A stretch of 64,000 nt of DNA, from assembly GCA_948470475.1 (NCBI GenBank), contig OX419346.1:11030343-11094342 (forward strand). Reading direction: 5' to 3'. Of the stretch, positions 34,129-44,470 are shown in pieces. Each line of letters starts with the position of its first letter. The stretch's first letter is position 1. Under the pieces are notes generated by a model that saw only the letters and a program-made list of their open reading frames with translations, searched no databases and was not told the origin of the DNA. The position numbers and the translations under genes were made by a program. This DNA is from Galaxea fascicularis. Taxonomy: Eukaryota; Cnidaria; Anthozoa; Scleractinia; Euphylliidae.

Positions 34129-34457
34129 TACCCTCTATCAAGTGAATGATTATAAAAGAATCGTCCAAATGCATCATGTAATATACTATGAGCATGAAAT
34201 ACTTCGAATCTTCCAAGAATTGATTCAAGAAGCCATGTTAATATTCCGTTATTGGAATATAAGACCCATATAAGACCCATATCTGGTTCTATTTCTAATA
34301 TTTCATCAATTGTCAACAGTTTATTTAAATGCTTATGATATAAATACTGATATACTAAACAAGACTTTAATATAGAATTTTCAATATTTGGATGTTTATC
34401 TTTTGTTTCAAGAAAGAGTCTTTCAATATGCTTTTTATATCTTTTATCATATAACAT
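34125..34457 (-). CDS. Small uncharacterised element protein
   Basis: A complete 110-residue frame. The first 60 residues are charged and helical (KRYKKHIERLFLETKDKHPN), then comes a Leu/Ile-rich half, ending with FHAHSILHDAFGRFFYNH. No family recognised. It is the last gene of the minus-strand run and converges on the VLTF3-like gene with a 4-base overlap, as in compact viral genomes. It may be full length or the remnant of a longer gene. Confidence 0.4.
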   Translation of the reverse strand: MLYDKRYKKHIERLFLETKDKHPNIENSILKSCLVYQYLYHKHLNKLLTIDEILEIEPDMGLIWVLYSNNGILTWLLESILGRFEVFHAHSILHDAFGRFFYNHSLDRGY

Positions 34458-34499
34458 ATCATTGTATTATTTAACCAGTTTCAACATATGTTATTATGA

Positions 34500-35286
34500 C
34501 GAGTATGTTCTCAGTTGAATTGGATAAAAACTGTAAATTAAGTGGAGCGGGTCCAAAATTTCCTTTATTGTATCTGTCATTGTTTTTGCACCATTATTTA
34601 ATGTTCGTGTTCTACTATAGTTATTACTTGAAAGAAGTTTATAAATGATTGAATTATAAGAGTCTTTTTCATCCTTTTTATAAAATATGGTTTTTTAATA
34701 GATTGTTGAATTACTTCCAAATACGACGTTTTTTTCACCTTTTTCAATGAAACCTCTTACTTTTTCTTCTCTTTTATTGATATAACTTTGTAATACGATG
34801 GAATCATTTTGCCCATTCAAATCAGGGATTTGAAGCGTTGCATTTCCTGATTGTTGATTCGGTTTTAAAACAAATTGTTCTATTTGAATATCTGAACTTT
34901 ATGCGATCGCAATAAAGTGATCCAAAGTCTCCATAAATAGGTATTTTGCCATTAGATATGCTATTATAATTAGATCCATACAGTTTATTCAAATCAGCTG
35001 CTGATATCTGGCTATTTATAATGTCAATAGATATAGAACCGCGTTTAAAATTAATACTTCCTTGGATATCCAATGCTCCTGCTTCAATATAATTAGTCAT
35101 TTGGTTTACATTGACTGCATGACTACCAGATGTTCCTTCTGCAACATTAGTCAGTTTTTTATTATCAATATCATAATTACCATCAGAAGTGAGTTTAAAA
35201 CCTATACCAGGTACTCTTATCACATTAGAATGAGTGATATAAGATAATGAATGTAAGTTTTTACTGTTATCATTATGAATTCCCAT
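34500..35286 (-). pseudogene. Tail-fibre-like gene 3 (broken)
   Basis: Begins MGIHNDNSKNLHSLSYITHS, then PGIGFKLTSDGNYDIDNKKL and TNVAEGTSGSHAVNVNQMTN. This N-terminal block is almost the same as in the gene at 36077-37528. A short repetitive beta-type region follows (DIQGSINFKRGSISIDI). After a frame change near 34880 the reading continues leftward as PDLNGQNDSIVLQSYINKRE, with a stop near 34700, through to about 34500. The order (LDNKKL/NV/V-N-Q) is that of phage-type fibre modules (known for tail and collar fibres). A host-attachment or virion-surface role is inference. Confidence 0.65.
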
Positions 35287-35304
35287 ATATGGTAGTGCAT
35301 TATA

Positions 35305-36086
35305 TTAATTGGTTTTTGAGAATAGAAAATTTATATAACATGTTGCTTCTTCTTCTTGTTCGAAACTCAAGCTGAAATAATAAACACCACTATTCAGATT
35401 TTTATTTGTATCAATTTTTGTAAGCGTGTATGTTCTAATTTCATTTCTGTATTTATCGTTTGTTGTTATTCTTCCACCTCGACTAGTTTGTTGTTGTGTA
35501 CGTACAATGATATAATTATTGGTTTTATTGCCTTCGTAGTAGACTGATATTGTTTTTAATTGTGCATTGAATGGTAATAAAATTTGTCTTTAATAGTTCC
35601 TATTCTCAAGAAATAATATTCGCCATTTTGAATGTCTTCTTCTATTTCTCCAGAAAGCAAGATCGGTAGACATGATATTATTATGATTGAAATCTATTGG
35701 TTGATAAAAATTAATTCTATCATTTGCAAAATCGGCATATTTTTATTATCCTTGTAGATACTTCTCGAAATATTCAAATCTATGTTACAATAAATTCTAT
35801 CTCGAACCTTAAATTTATCATTTGTATTTATAAATTGATTGAATACGATCTCATTTTTTGCAGTGTCGAATTTGATGAGATTCTTTGAATGGCTAATTAA
35901 TGATTGATCTCTTATATCAACATTCAAGAAACAATTGATTTTATCGGTTGCAGAGAATCGATTTTCAGCAAGGATACCTTGTCTAAAAATAACATTTCCT
36001 TCACCATCACCAAGCATTAAAACTTTATTGGAATAAGAATCATAAATATCATGATCATTCAAATCAAGATCTACTTTTAATGCCAT
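35305..36086 (-). pseudogene. Tail-fibre-like gene 2 (broken)
   Basis: ATG at 36086 (MALKVDLDLNDHDIYDSYSN) opens 130 codons of repetitive, beta-rich sequence (NRFSATDKINCFLNVDIRD). After a frame change near 35700 the protein continues, without its own ATG, from about 35600 to a stop at 35305-35307. The continuation includes TISVYYEGNKTNNYIIVRTQ and a Phe/Glu-rich end. The start codon overlaps the end of the upstream fibre gene by 10 bases, and its end lies 18 bases from the next gene, so the three genes form a compact cassette. C-terminal part looks like a globular tip domain. Confidence 0.6.
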
Positions 36087-37528
36087 TCTCTCGTTTTAGT
36101 TTCAAATAGTTGAATATTATAAACAGAAGAATCGACGTTAGTAACGAAACTATCAACACCATAAACTACTAAATATAGTGGTAATTGATTAGGAAGAGGA
36201 GATGGTTGAGTTGGATTATCAATATGAGTTGTGTAATATATGTAACATTATACTGCTAGTTATTTTTTTAATTGAACGATTGTCTTTGTATAGTAATATT
36301 CAAAAGAATTAAAAGTATAACTGAATTTAGTAGTATGTGAATATGGTAACGAAATACCTGTTCCTGTAATGGTTATTTCAGCTTTTTCCCATGTATCTCT
36401 GTATATAATTGAACGTATGATTTATTAGCAGCACTACTATTGAACTGAGGAGAACCTAGATTATGAATCTGACGTTTATTGTTATCTAAATCAGAGTTAA
36501 ATTGTATTGGATTTTGCATTACTCCACCACTTTTTTTTATTAAGATAAATATCGTTAATGTATTTGATATTTACAATATCACTACCAGAATGTGAGGCTT
36601 GATTGAAATCAGGTACTTGTATTCTACCATTGAGTGTTTGTCTTGAATTGGTTGTTAAATCAGCTTTTGTATTATTTTGTGTGTCAACATAGTCTTTTCG
36701 TGTGAGATGAGAACTTTGAGTCGGTTATTTATTACAAATGATTGGTTCCAAAAATGTTTGATTATCACGTATTGTTTGATTCAAATTTGTAAACATCATT
36801 GTTCTATCAGCTCCCAGTAAATTAGGTATGTATATTGTATTTTTACCATTTTGTTGATTTGGTTTAATTATAATAAATTTATTACTATTTCTCATTCTTA
36901 ATTTATCACAATATAACTCCCCAGAACCACTGTAAATAGGTACTTTACCTGAGATGATGTTATTTGGACCAAAATTGAATAGTTTTAGAATGTCAGCTCT
37001 GTTTACAACAACTTGATTATTATTATCTTTTATTATCAGATGACCACTTGGTAAAATGATTTTTCCACTGAATGTGTTGTCAATAGAATCAACAACAATA
37101 TTGCTTTTTCTTCTACCAGCTCTTCCATCATAGTTTTTAATATTTGGTAAATACAAATAGGCATCATCGAAATCCTGATCATCACTTTGAAGAATAATAC
37201 TATCGTTAAACTGATCTGGAATGTATAGCTTTTTTGTCATGAGACCACCGTCAGGCAAATACCTGGTTAATTTTGATCCAGGTTGCTGTCCAACTACGCT
37301 ATCTTCTGAAGTATTGATTTTTTCAGCCAAGCCAATATCTACTTGATCTTTTCTTACAACATCACTGTTTTCTGTTCCTTCTTTAACATTGGTTAATTTT
37401 TTATTATCGAGATCATAATTACCATCAGATGTTAGTTTAAAGCCAACACCAGGAGGTCCTCTTGCTCCTGGAGTAGCACTAGGATTTGTAGTATGTGGAT
37501 TATGAACATTATCATTGAATATTCCCAT
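36077..37528 (-). pseudogene. Tail-fibre-like gene 1 with collagen-like start (broken)
   Basis: MGIFNDNVHNPHTTNPSATP, then GARGPPGVGFKLTSDGNYDL, DNKKLTNV and modules that alternate short beta strands with DAA-NK-YV-type linkers (SSAANKSYV near 36440; LTRKDYVDTQ near 36700). The first 267 codons are open. A TAA at 36725-36727 is followed in the same frame by more fibre sequence, so it is a nonsense change within the gene. An indel in an A8 run near 36533 and others follow. The last part (NPTQPSPLPNQLPLYLVVYG to TKTREWH) ends at 36077, inside the start of the next gene. Starts 11 bases after the ATPase gene ends. Likely a virion or attachment fibre by analogy with phage fibres. Confidence 0.7.
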
Positions 37529-37539
37529 ATATTATTGAA

Positions 37540-38178
37540 TTAGATATTTCCATAAAAATTCCTTTTGACGATTTTCTTTGGTTTGTCAACATATAGAAAT
37601 GAATATGGTTTTTTAGTTGCTTTTTCATATTGATCTTTTGTAACATTCAATTCTCTTGAAATCAAATTTCTCTCATTATTGCTTGGAATCTCATAATCAA
37701 CATAATGGCTGCAATTCAATCTTATATCTTTTGGTGTTTTATAGAAGCTCTGACTGAGATATATCGCTGAGCAGTTTTTATGTCTTCCCTGAATAAAATA
37801 ACCAATTAGTGGTTTCTGATTTTTATCACAAATGAAATCATCAAATATTACTATTTTTTGAGAATCACTATCCAGACTGTCAACAGGTTTTATTTCATCG
37901 TTATTGTAATGTATAATATCATAACCAACCTGTCTACTAATATCGTCCATTGTTTCGATCATGTGTTTGTATTTCTCTTGTTCAAGATTTTTACCATATA
38001 GATGAACCTGATCAAAATAAACTAATGGTTTCATAAGCATGTGATAGAGAAGGTTAGTTTTTCCTGATCCCGAATTTCCACATATTAGCATTCTGAATGG
38101 TTTATCAGGCATATAACGATATAGTTGTGTGAAATTAGTATTTTCATCTTCATTGGAATCGTAATTTGGTATTTCCAT
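37540..38178 (-). CDS. A32/FtsK-type DNA-packaging ATPase
   Basis: Intact 212-residue P-loop ATPase. Walker A is GNSGSGKT (residues 34-41), Walker B is KIVIFDDF (108-115, acidic D113-D114), and a downstream IYLSQSFYKTP gives the Gln/Ser sensor motif (about 139-149). In Polintons, adintoviruses and large DNA viruses this family pumps the genome into the capsid using ATP. Length and motif spacing suit the family. It heads the minus-strand gene run (ATPase, fibre 1, 2, 3, small ORF) and diverges from the plus-strand genes across a 72-bp gap holding TTTATCTAAA and TATATAATA motifs. It is the only core gene without a break, although the rest of the element is dead. Confidence 0.85.
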   Translation of the reverse strand: MEIPNYDSNEDENTNFTQLYRYMPDKPFRMLICGNSGSGKTNLLYHMLMKPLVYFDQVHLYGKNLEQEKYKHMIETMDDISRQVGYDIIHYNNDEIKPVDSLDSDSQKIVIFDDFICDKNQKPLIGYFIQGRHKNCSAIYLSQSFYKTPKDIRLNCSHYVDYEIPSNNERNLISRELNVTKDQYEKATKKPYSFLYVDKPKKIVKRNFYGNI

Positions 38179-38250
38179 TATATATAATATTTAGATAAAT
38201 AAAGATAACTTTAGATAAATAAAGATAAGTTTATATAACTATTATATGTA
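38179..38250. promoter_or_regulatory. Divergent promoter region with TATCTAA and TATA-like motifs
   Basis: Between opposite start codons at 38178 (minus) and 38251 (plus). Read on the minus strand it has TTTATCTAAATATTATATA 13 bases before the ATPase ATG. A second TTTATCTAAAG copy lies 20 bases farther upstream. Similar motifs precede 37528 (minus), 38781 and 38960 (plus). Confidence 0.5.
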
Positions 38251-38719
38251 ATGGATATTGAACAATTTAAAAAGCTCAGTAATTCCAAAATTGAAGCAGG
38301 AAGAAAAACCAGAGCTGTAAGAAAAGAGTTGAAAGAATATAAGGAAGCTAAACAAGATGAATATGAGGGAGTATCAGAAATATACAAACCAAATCAATGA
38401 TGTTGAAAAAAGTGTTAAACAGAGTATTGATAAGAAACAGGATGAATTAATTGAACAACTTCAAAAAAATCAAACAGCTATTACAAGTGGTTTAGAAGAT
38501 TTTATCATTTATAACCAATTACCTGAAACCCCAGTACAAAATACAAAGTTACCAATTGATTACAAACCTGCAATGATGGTTGAATTACCTCCCGAAAATA
38601 TATCTGATATGGATAAAGGATTCAATCCTGATGATATTCAAATATTTACGAAATATGGACTCCATAAACCATCCAATGTATTAAAGGATGTACAGAGTGG
38701 AGAACTAAATTTCACATAG
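38251..38719 (+). pseudogene. Coiled-coil element protein, one frameshift
   Basis: ATG at 38251 gives MDIEQFKKLSNSKIEAGRKT and a Lys/Glu-rich helical run. Near 38350 the frame shifts, and the protein continues as EYQKYTNQINDVEKSVKQ, a long charged helix, then LPETPVQNTKLPIDYKP and a C-terminal NPDDIQIFTKYGLHKPSNVL. The predicted product is about 155 residues: N-terminal coiled coil and a short C-terminal domain. I do not recognise the family. It pairs divergently with the ATPase, which hints at a virion-assembly or structural role, but only by position. Confidence 0.5.
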
Positions 38720-38780
38720 TACAACTAATTATTGGGCATATCATCTATTGTGGTAATAAATTTTTATCTAACCCTATAAT

Positions 38781-38945
38781 ATGAATAACGAAACCATCTA
38801 TTATGATTACAAGAAGGATCAATTCATTGAATTCGAAGATAGTGATTCTGGGTCGGATTTTTCTGAGAAAGATGATATTGAAAAAGATCCTGATTATGAT
38901 CCTGAAACAGACGATGCTTATTATTCTGAATCAGATCACAAATAA
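38781..38945 (+). CDS. Small acidic protein (54 aa)
   Basis: ATG at 38781 opens 54 codons rich in Asp, Glu and Ser (EFEDSDSGSDFSEKDDIEKD) to a TAA at 38943-38945. TATCTAAC followed by a TATAAT box lies directly upstream, with the TCTA core 10 bases before the ATG. Small, very acidic and intact; function unknown. Too short for a length-filtered ORF search. Confidence 0.45.
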   Translation: MNNETIYYDYKKDQFIEFEDSDSGSDFSEKDDIEKDPDYDPETDDAYYSESDHK

Positions 38946-38959
38946 TCTACTTATAATAT

Positions 38960-39160
38960 ATGGATAACGAAATTACTCGTATTCATAAAATATATGTGGC
39001 CAGAAAAATATTCTTTCTTGATGATAACAATGAGCCAACCATGAAAATATCAGCAAGAACTCTTCAAATACTAGAAAACAGGATATTATATCTTGAAAAT
39101 ATTGTCAAACAATTAGAACAACAAAATATATGTTTAGTCAATAAAATCAATTCTTTATAA
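38960..39160 (+). CDS. Small leucine-zipper-like protein (66 aa)
   Basis: Complete 66-residue frame. The C-terminal half has heptad-spaced hydrophobics (LQILENRILYLENIVKQLEQ, then NICLVNKINSL), predicting a dimerising coiled coil. ATCTACTTATAATAT lies upstream, with TCTA again 10 bases before the ATG. It starts 15 bases after the acidic gene stops. Function unknown. Confidence 0.45.
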   Translation: MDNEITRIHKIYVARKIFFLDDNNEPTMKISARTLQILENRILYLENIVKQLEQQNICLVNKINSL

Positions 39161-39275
39161 TTTCTCTTCATTTTTATCTAACGTATATATAATAGCAATA
39201 TTCCATTTGAATTTTTGTCATTATATGACCAAAATAGTAATTCTATTCTGATCATATTTATGTAACTATTAATTA

Positions 39276-39750
39276 ATGCAAGATACAGATATAATATTAA
39301 TCCAGTTATTAGATATTTCAATTCAAATGCTCGATCTGGATTTTCCTGATAAAGCAACTGATTTATTTAAACAGAAACTCGATATTGTAAGATGTATGAC
39401 AATTCAGGCAATATATCTATTAAAACAGATAGATGAAACAGATAGAAAAGAACGGAATAAAGTACAAGTATCAAGATTAATAAGAAGGTACTATCAGAGG
39501 TTTTTGTATTCTGAATTATCATCAAACGTACAACTTAACAAAACAATATCAGAAAAAGCTTGTTTATAATCCTATTAAGAAAGCTTACAGATGTTTCTCA
39601 AATACTTTTTATGAATTCAAGAACATGTATTTAAACAAGATTGATGATTTCAATGCTGGTATTATAAACGAGATTATTTATGATGAATATACTAACATGA
39701 AAATACTCGATGAACTCAAATTTATTGTTGAAATAGATGAAAACTATTAA
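39276..39750 (+). pseudogene. Helical element protein, one frameshift
   Basis: Starts MQDTDIILIQLLDISIQMLD and is mainly alpha-helical. After codon 85 or so (about 39540) the frame shifts, and coding continues as KAYRCFSNTFYEFKNMYLNK and LDELKFIVEIDENY to a TAA at 39748-39750. About 158 residues in all; no motif known to me. A TATCTAACGTATATATAATA motif at 39175-39194 lies upstream but is followed by a lost start (ATA), so it may mark another dead gene before this one. Confidence 0.4.
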
Positions 39751-39772
39751 AGAAATAATATGAACTAAATAT

Positions 39773-40066
39773 ATGAAGAAATTTATGATATTCTGTAATA
39801 AATATCTCTACATGCATACTCATATTTACTCCATAAGAGAAAAATCATATTGTAATGTTTTCGAGTTAGAATCAATATTTTATCACTCGGTGGATATCAC
39901 CAATGTATCATATTCGTTCCAGAGAGCTTATGGATGGAAACAAATTTATGGTTCTTATGTTACTATTGGAAGAGCAACTTTTATTGAAATCAATTCAATC
40001 AATTTATCAAATTCTTTCCTATTCTTTTTTATCACTATTTTGAAATCTATGGACGAGATAGAATAA
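39773..40066 (+). CDS. Uncharacterised small element ORF
   Basis: 97 codons: MKKFMIFCNKYLYMHTHIYS ... SYSFQRAYGWKQIYGSYVTI, with aromatic-rich composition and a hydrophobic C-terminal segment (SNSFLFFFITIL). No family recognised. It converges on the HNH gene. Could be a remnant. Confidence 0.3.
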   Translation: MKKFMIFCNKYLYMHTHIYSIREKSYCNVFELESIFYHSVDITNVSYSFQRAYGWKQIYGSYVTIGRATFIEINSINLSNSFLFFFITILKSMDEIE

Positions 40067-40137
40067 GTGAAAAATTACTATGTTTTTATTCTTGTTTGAA
40101 ATATAGAAGGGATTATATGGTTGAATAAGATAGATAT

Positions 40138-40838
40138 CTACTTACATTTCTTATTATGAACATATCTAGAACCATTTTTAAGAGTCTTCTTACATTTCTC
40201 ACAAACATATCTTCTTTTTTCCCATTTATCTAACTCCTCTGATACTTTTTTCGGTCTAATATTGGTCGATTTGAGATAATTATCAGGCAATTCTTCTTTA
40301 CTGACATATAACCATCTTTCTTTGATTTACCTGTTTTACATCTATTAATATTTTCACATACCATTTTAACTATACCTGCATTTATTTGAAGATGTTGTTG
40401 AATAGTATACATACTGTTAAAATACAGAACTTCTTCAGTATCAATATTAGTCGCTTTAACACACTTCTTATTTTCACGACTTTTTGAAGCAAATTTATAA
40501 TCTCTTTCTTTTGCCGATTTTTTACAATTTTCTTTTTGAGTCATAAGTTGTAAATTACACAAGTGATTATCTTCTTTGTTGTTATTAATATGATCTATCA
40601 CTTTTCCTTCAGGTATCAAACCGTTAAAACATTCCCATACGAATCTATGAATTTGATATCCTTTTTGTTTACCTCCGTATTTTCTTACAGAACAAGATAT
40701 ATAACCAGCGTTATTATTACTGCCTGTAATAGGCTCTTGAATAACTATATTAATTATATTTCCATTTTCATCCGAAGCATATTAATCATAAATTGGATGA
40801 ATATTATAAACGCACTTATTAATCGATATTTTCTTCAT
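40138..40838 (-). pseudogene. NUMOD/HNH homing endonuclease with zinc-binding tail (broken)
   Basis: ATG at 40838 starts MKKISINKCVYNIHPIYD, then one in-frame TAA (near 40785), then a NUMOD4-like part and the HNH core: QIHRFVWECFNGLIPEGK, then VIDHINNNKEDNHLCNLQLM. The DH, the N-K-DN run and a later N fit the HNH nuclease fold. A NUMOD1-like helical repeat (FNSMYTIQQHLQINAGIVKM) follows. Near 40300 the frame shifts to a C-terminal zinc-finger-like tail (YVCEKCKKTLKNGSRYVHNK-KC). Such free-standing endonucleases are selfish passengers in phage and viral genomes. It diverges from the polymerase gene over 80 bp. Confidence 0.75.
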
Positions 40839-43800
40839 AATATATAATAATAACTTACCTTTAAATAAATATTATAACCAATATCTACTTAAAGAGATAT
40901 TACGATATTAGATTATATATGAATAATATTTTAAATATCAATATGCTAGATAGGAGCGATAAGCTTATCACCAATATTCAGAAGAATATTATCTCACCAT
41001 ATAGTATGAGCAAAAAAGATCTCAAAAAATTGAGAAAATTTGAATTAATTAATCTGTTATTAAAATAGAATGATAAGAAGAAGCCTGAAACTAAATCAGC
41101 ACCAAAACTAAGGAAGCCAATTCCAACTCCCAGAAAGAGTGTACGTGAAATGGTTAATCAATATGAACAAAAAATAATTGCCCCTCCAATGGAGTTCAGA
41201 GACATACCAGTTCCAATGCCAAGGACTAAAAAACCGGTACCACTACCAAGGACTAAGATAGAGCAAACAGATAAAGCTCTAAAAGGTTATACTGATTCTT
41301 ACAAAATCAACATCAAAAACAAAAAAGATCCACTAGTTCAACTACAAAATACAAGAAAAGCTGTTGCATACCATATTATAAATACACTAAAATCAATGAA
41401 AGGACTAAAATTTGTTGAAACATTGAAAGTAACATTTACAAAAATATCAGATGGAGAAACAATTTATAAGACCGCCTATTTTAACAGTCAAACTCAGACT
41501 ATCACAAATAATCCAGAAATTGCTGAATCACTTGAAGTATCCAAACAAAATATATTAATTAAAATTACAGTTTGGATTTCTGAGGGATCAGGTTGGACAA
41601 TTCAATCAATTGATAATCATTATCTCAATGTGGTAAAATATAAACCGATGAAAGGTTCTTCATACATCAAATTGCCGCAAGAAATAAGAAACCGTGCAAA
41701 AGGTTTGATAAATATAAAAAAATGATGATAATGAATGCTTCAGATGGTGTCACATCAGATACTTGAATCCACAAGACAAGAATCCGCAAAGAATAAAAAA
41801 AGTCGGCAAGGCTTTTATTGAAAATCTCAATTATTCAGGAATTGAATTTCCAGTCACCATAAAACAGTATAACAAAATAGAAAAGCAAAATGAAATTAAC
41901 ATCAATGGTTTTGGTTATGAAGACAAACAACCATATCCCATTTACATTTCAAAAGAAAGGAATGAAGATTGTTTGAATCTATTATTGATCACAGAAAATG
42001 AAAAAACACATGTATTGATAAAAGACTTCGATAATCTCATGTACAATCAAACAAAACACAAAGAGAGGAAACATTTCTGTATGCATTGGTTGCAATGCTT
42101 CAGCTCTGAAAAAGTATTAGCCAATCATAAAGAAAACTGCATCCAAGTAAATGGCACACAAGCGATAAAAATGCCAACTAAAGACGACAATATATTAAAA
42201 TTCAATAATTTCCACAAACAACTACCAGTGCCATTTGTAATATATGCAGATTTTGAGGCAATAACAGAAAAATACATGGTTGTCAACCCAATGATGATAA
42301 ATCATATATAGAAGCATATCAGAAGCATGTAGACTGTGGTTATGGATATAAGGTCGTTTGTTGTTACAATGACAAATACACAAAACCAATACAAACATAC
42401 AGAGGTGAAAAAGCCGTGTATAAATTCATGGAAGCTATGTTAGATGAAATTAAATATTGTAAAAAGGTTATGAAAAAAGAATTTAACAAACCACTGAAAA
42501 TGACAAAAGAGGATGAAGAGAAATTCCAAAAAGCTGATGAATGTCATATCTGTAATAAAAATATAATAAAACCGATGAAAGAGTCAGAGACCATTGTCAT
42601 ATCACAGGAAAATATAGAGGATCCGCTCACCAAGATTGTAATCTCAACTTTCAAATAAGTGATAAAATTCCTGTAATATATCATAATCTCCGAGGGTACG
42701 ACAGTCATTTCATAATGCAAGAGATCGGTGAAATAGTCAAGAAGCATACATACACAAACAGAAAAGGTGAAAAGTGTCAAATGAACATCAATGCAATTCC
42801 TAATAACATGGAGAAATACTTGGCATTCATGCTTGGTAATCATCTGACCTTCATTGACAGTTTCCAATTCATGAGCTCAAGTTTGGAAAAACTAGTGAGT
42901 AATCTACCAAAAGATTTATTAAAATACACCTCCCAAAAATTCAAAAATAAAAAGCTTGATTTAATGTCTCAAAAAGGAGTTTATCCATATGACTTCATGG
43001 ATAGCTTTGATCGATTCAATGAAAACCTACCAACAAAAGAAGAATTTTACAGCATCCTGAATAATGAGCATATAACAGATGAAGATTATAAACATGCTCA
43101 AAATGCGTGGAACACTTTTTATCTTAAAAATATGGGTGAATACCACGACTTGTATCTGAAATCAGATATCGTTCTTCTGGCTGATGTATTCGAAAACTTC
43201 AGGAAAACTTGTCTGGAATACTATAAACTTGACCCATGTCATTATTTCACAATCCCTGGACCTTCCTGGGATGCGATGTTAAAGATGACTAATATTAAAC
43301 TAGAGCTTATGACTGATGTAGATATGTTTCAATTCATTGAGAAGGGTATGCGTGGAGGTATCAGTTACATAGCTAACCGATATGGCAAAGCAAATAATAA
43401 ATACATGAAAAAATATAATGAGAAGGCGCCCTCAAAGTATATTATGTATTCAGATGCTAATAATTTATAAGGCTGGGCTATGAGTCAGTTTCTACCAACA
43501 GGTGGTTTCAAATGGTTGACTGAAAAACAAATCAATAATCTAAACCTTGCTAAATACGAAGAAGACAGTAATAAGGGTTTGATACTTGAAGTCGATCTTG
43601 AACATCCTAAATAGTTGCATGACCTCCATAATGAGTATCCTTTAGCACCGGAAAAGGTTAAAGTAACTGAAAATATGTTGTCAGAATATTGCAAAAAAAT
43701 TGCGAATAAATATAAAATATCAACTGGTCTGGTACACAAACTAATTCCAACACTGAGTAAAAAGGAAAAATATGTACTTCATTACAGGAACCTTCAACTG

Positions 43801-44459
43801 CCTACAGATCTCGGTTTAAAATTAACGAAAGTCCATCGAATACTTGAATTTAATCAGTCCGCATGGTTGAAGCAATACATTGACTTCAATACTCAGAAAA
43901 GAACTAATGCCAAAAAATGCTTTCGAGAAAGACTTCTTCAAACTTATGAACAACAGTGTATTCGGAAAAACTATGGAAAATATCAGAAAGCGAGTAGATG
44001 TCAGATTGGTAACTGATGAAAAGAAACTATTAAAAATGGCGGCTAAACCTACTTATGTGAGTAGTAAAATCTTCAACGAAAATTTGGTTGCTGTGCATAA
44101 GATTAAAGAAACACTTACCCTAAACAGGCCAGCATATGTAGGTATGTGCATCTTGGATTTAAGCAAGACGTTAATGTACGATTTCCATTATAATTACATC
44201 GAACAAAAATACGGTAGGGAAGCGAAATTATTATTCACAGACACAGACAGCTTGACATATGACATCGGAACAAAAGATGTTTATAATGACTTCTGGAGGG
44301 ATAAAAATAGATTCGATAACAGTGATTACCCCGAGAACTCGCCGTATTTTGATAAAACGAATAAAAAAGTAATTGGTAAATTCAAAGATGAGGCAGCCGG
44401 TATTCCAATAACTGAATTCGTTGGATTGAGATCGAAAATGTATAGTTATATGAAAGACA

Positions 44460-44470
44460 ACCAAAGAGGA
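44460..44470. repeat. Left target duplication of SINE array
   Basis: ACCAAAGAGGA, repeated exactly at 45419-45429. The polymerase reading resumes right after the second copy. Confidence 0.8.

Noticed and set aside
34500..38178. Bacterial prophage or contamination
   Set aside because: Despite phage-like fibres, the AT-rich block lies inside TIRs with a eukaryotic-type pPolB and is interrupted by an animal SINE with target duplication, so it is part of the animal genome.
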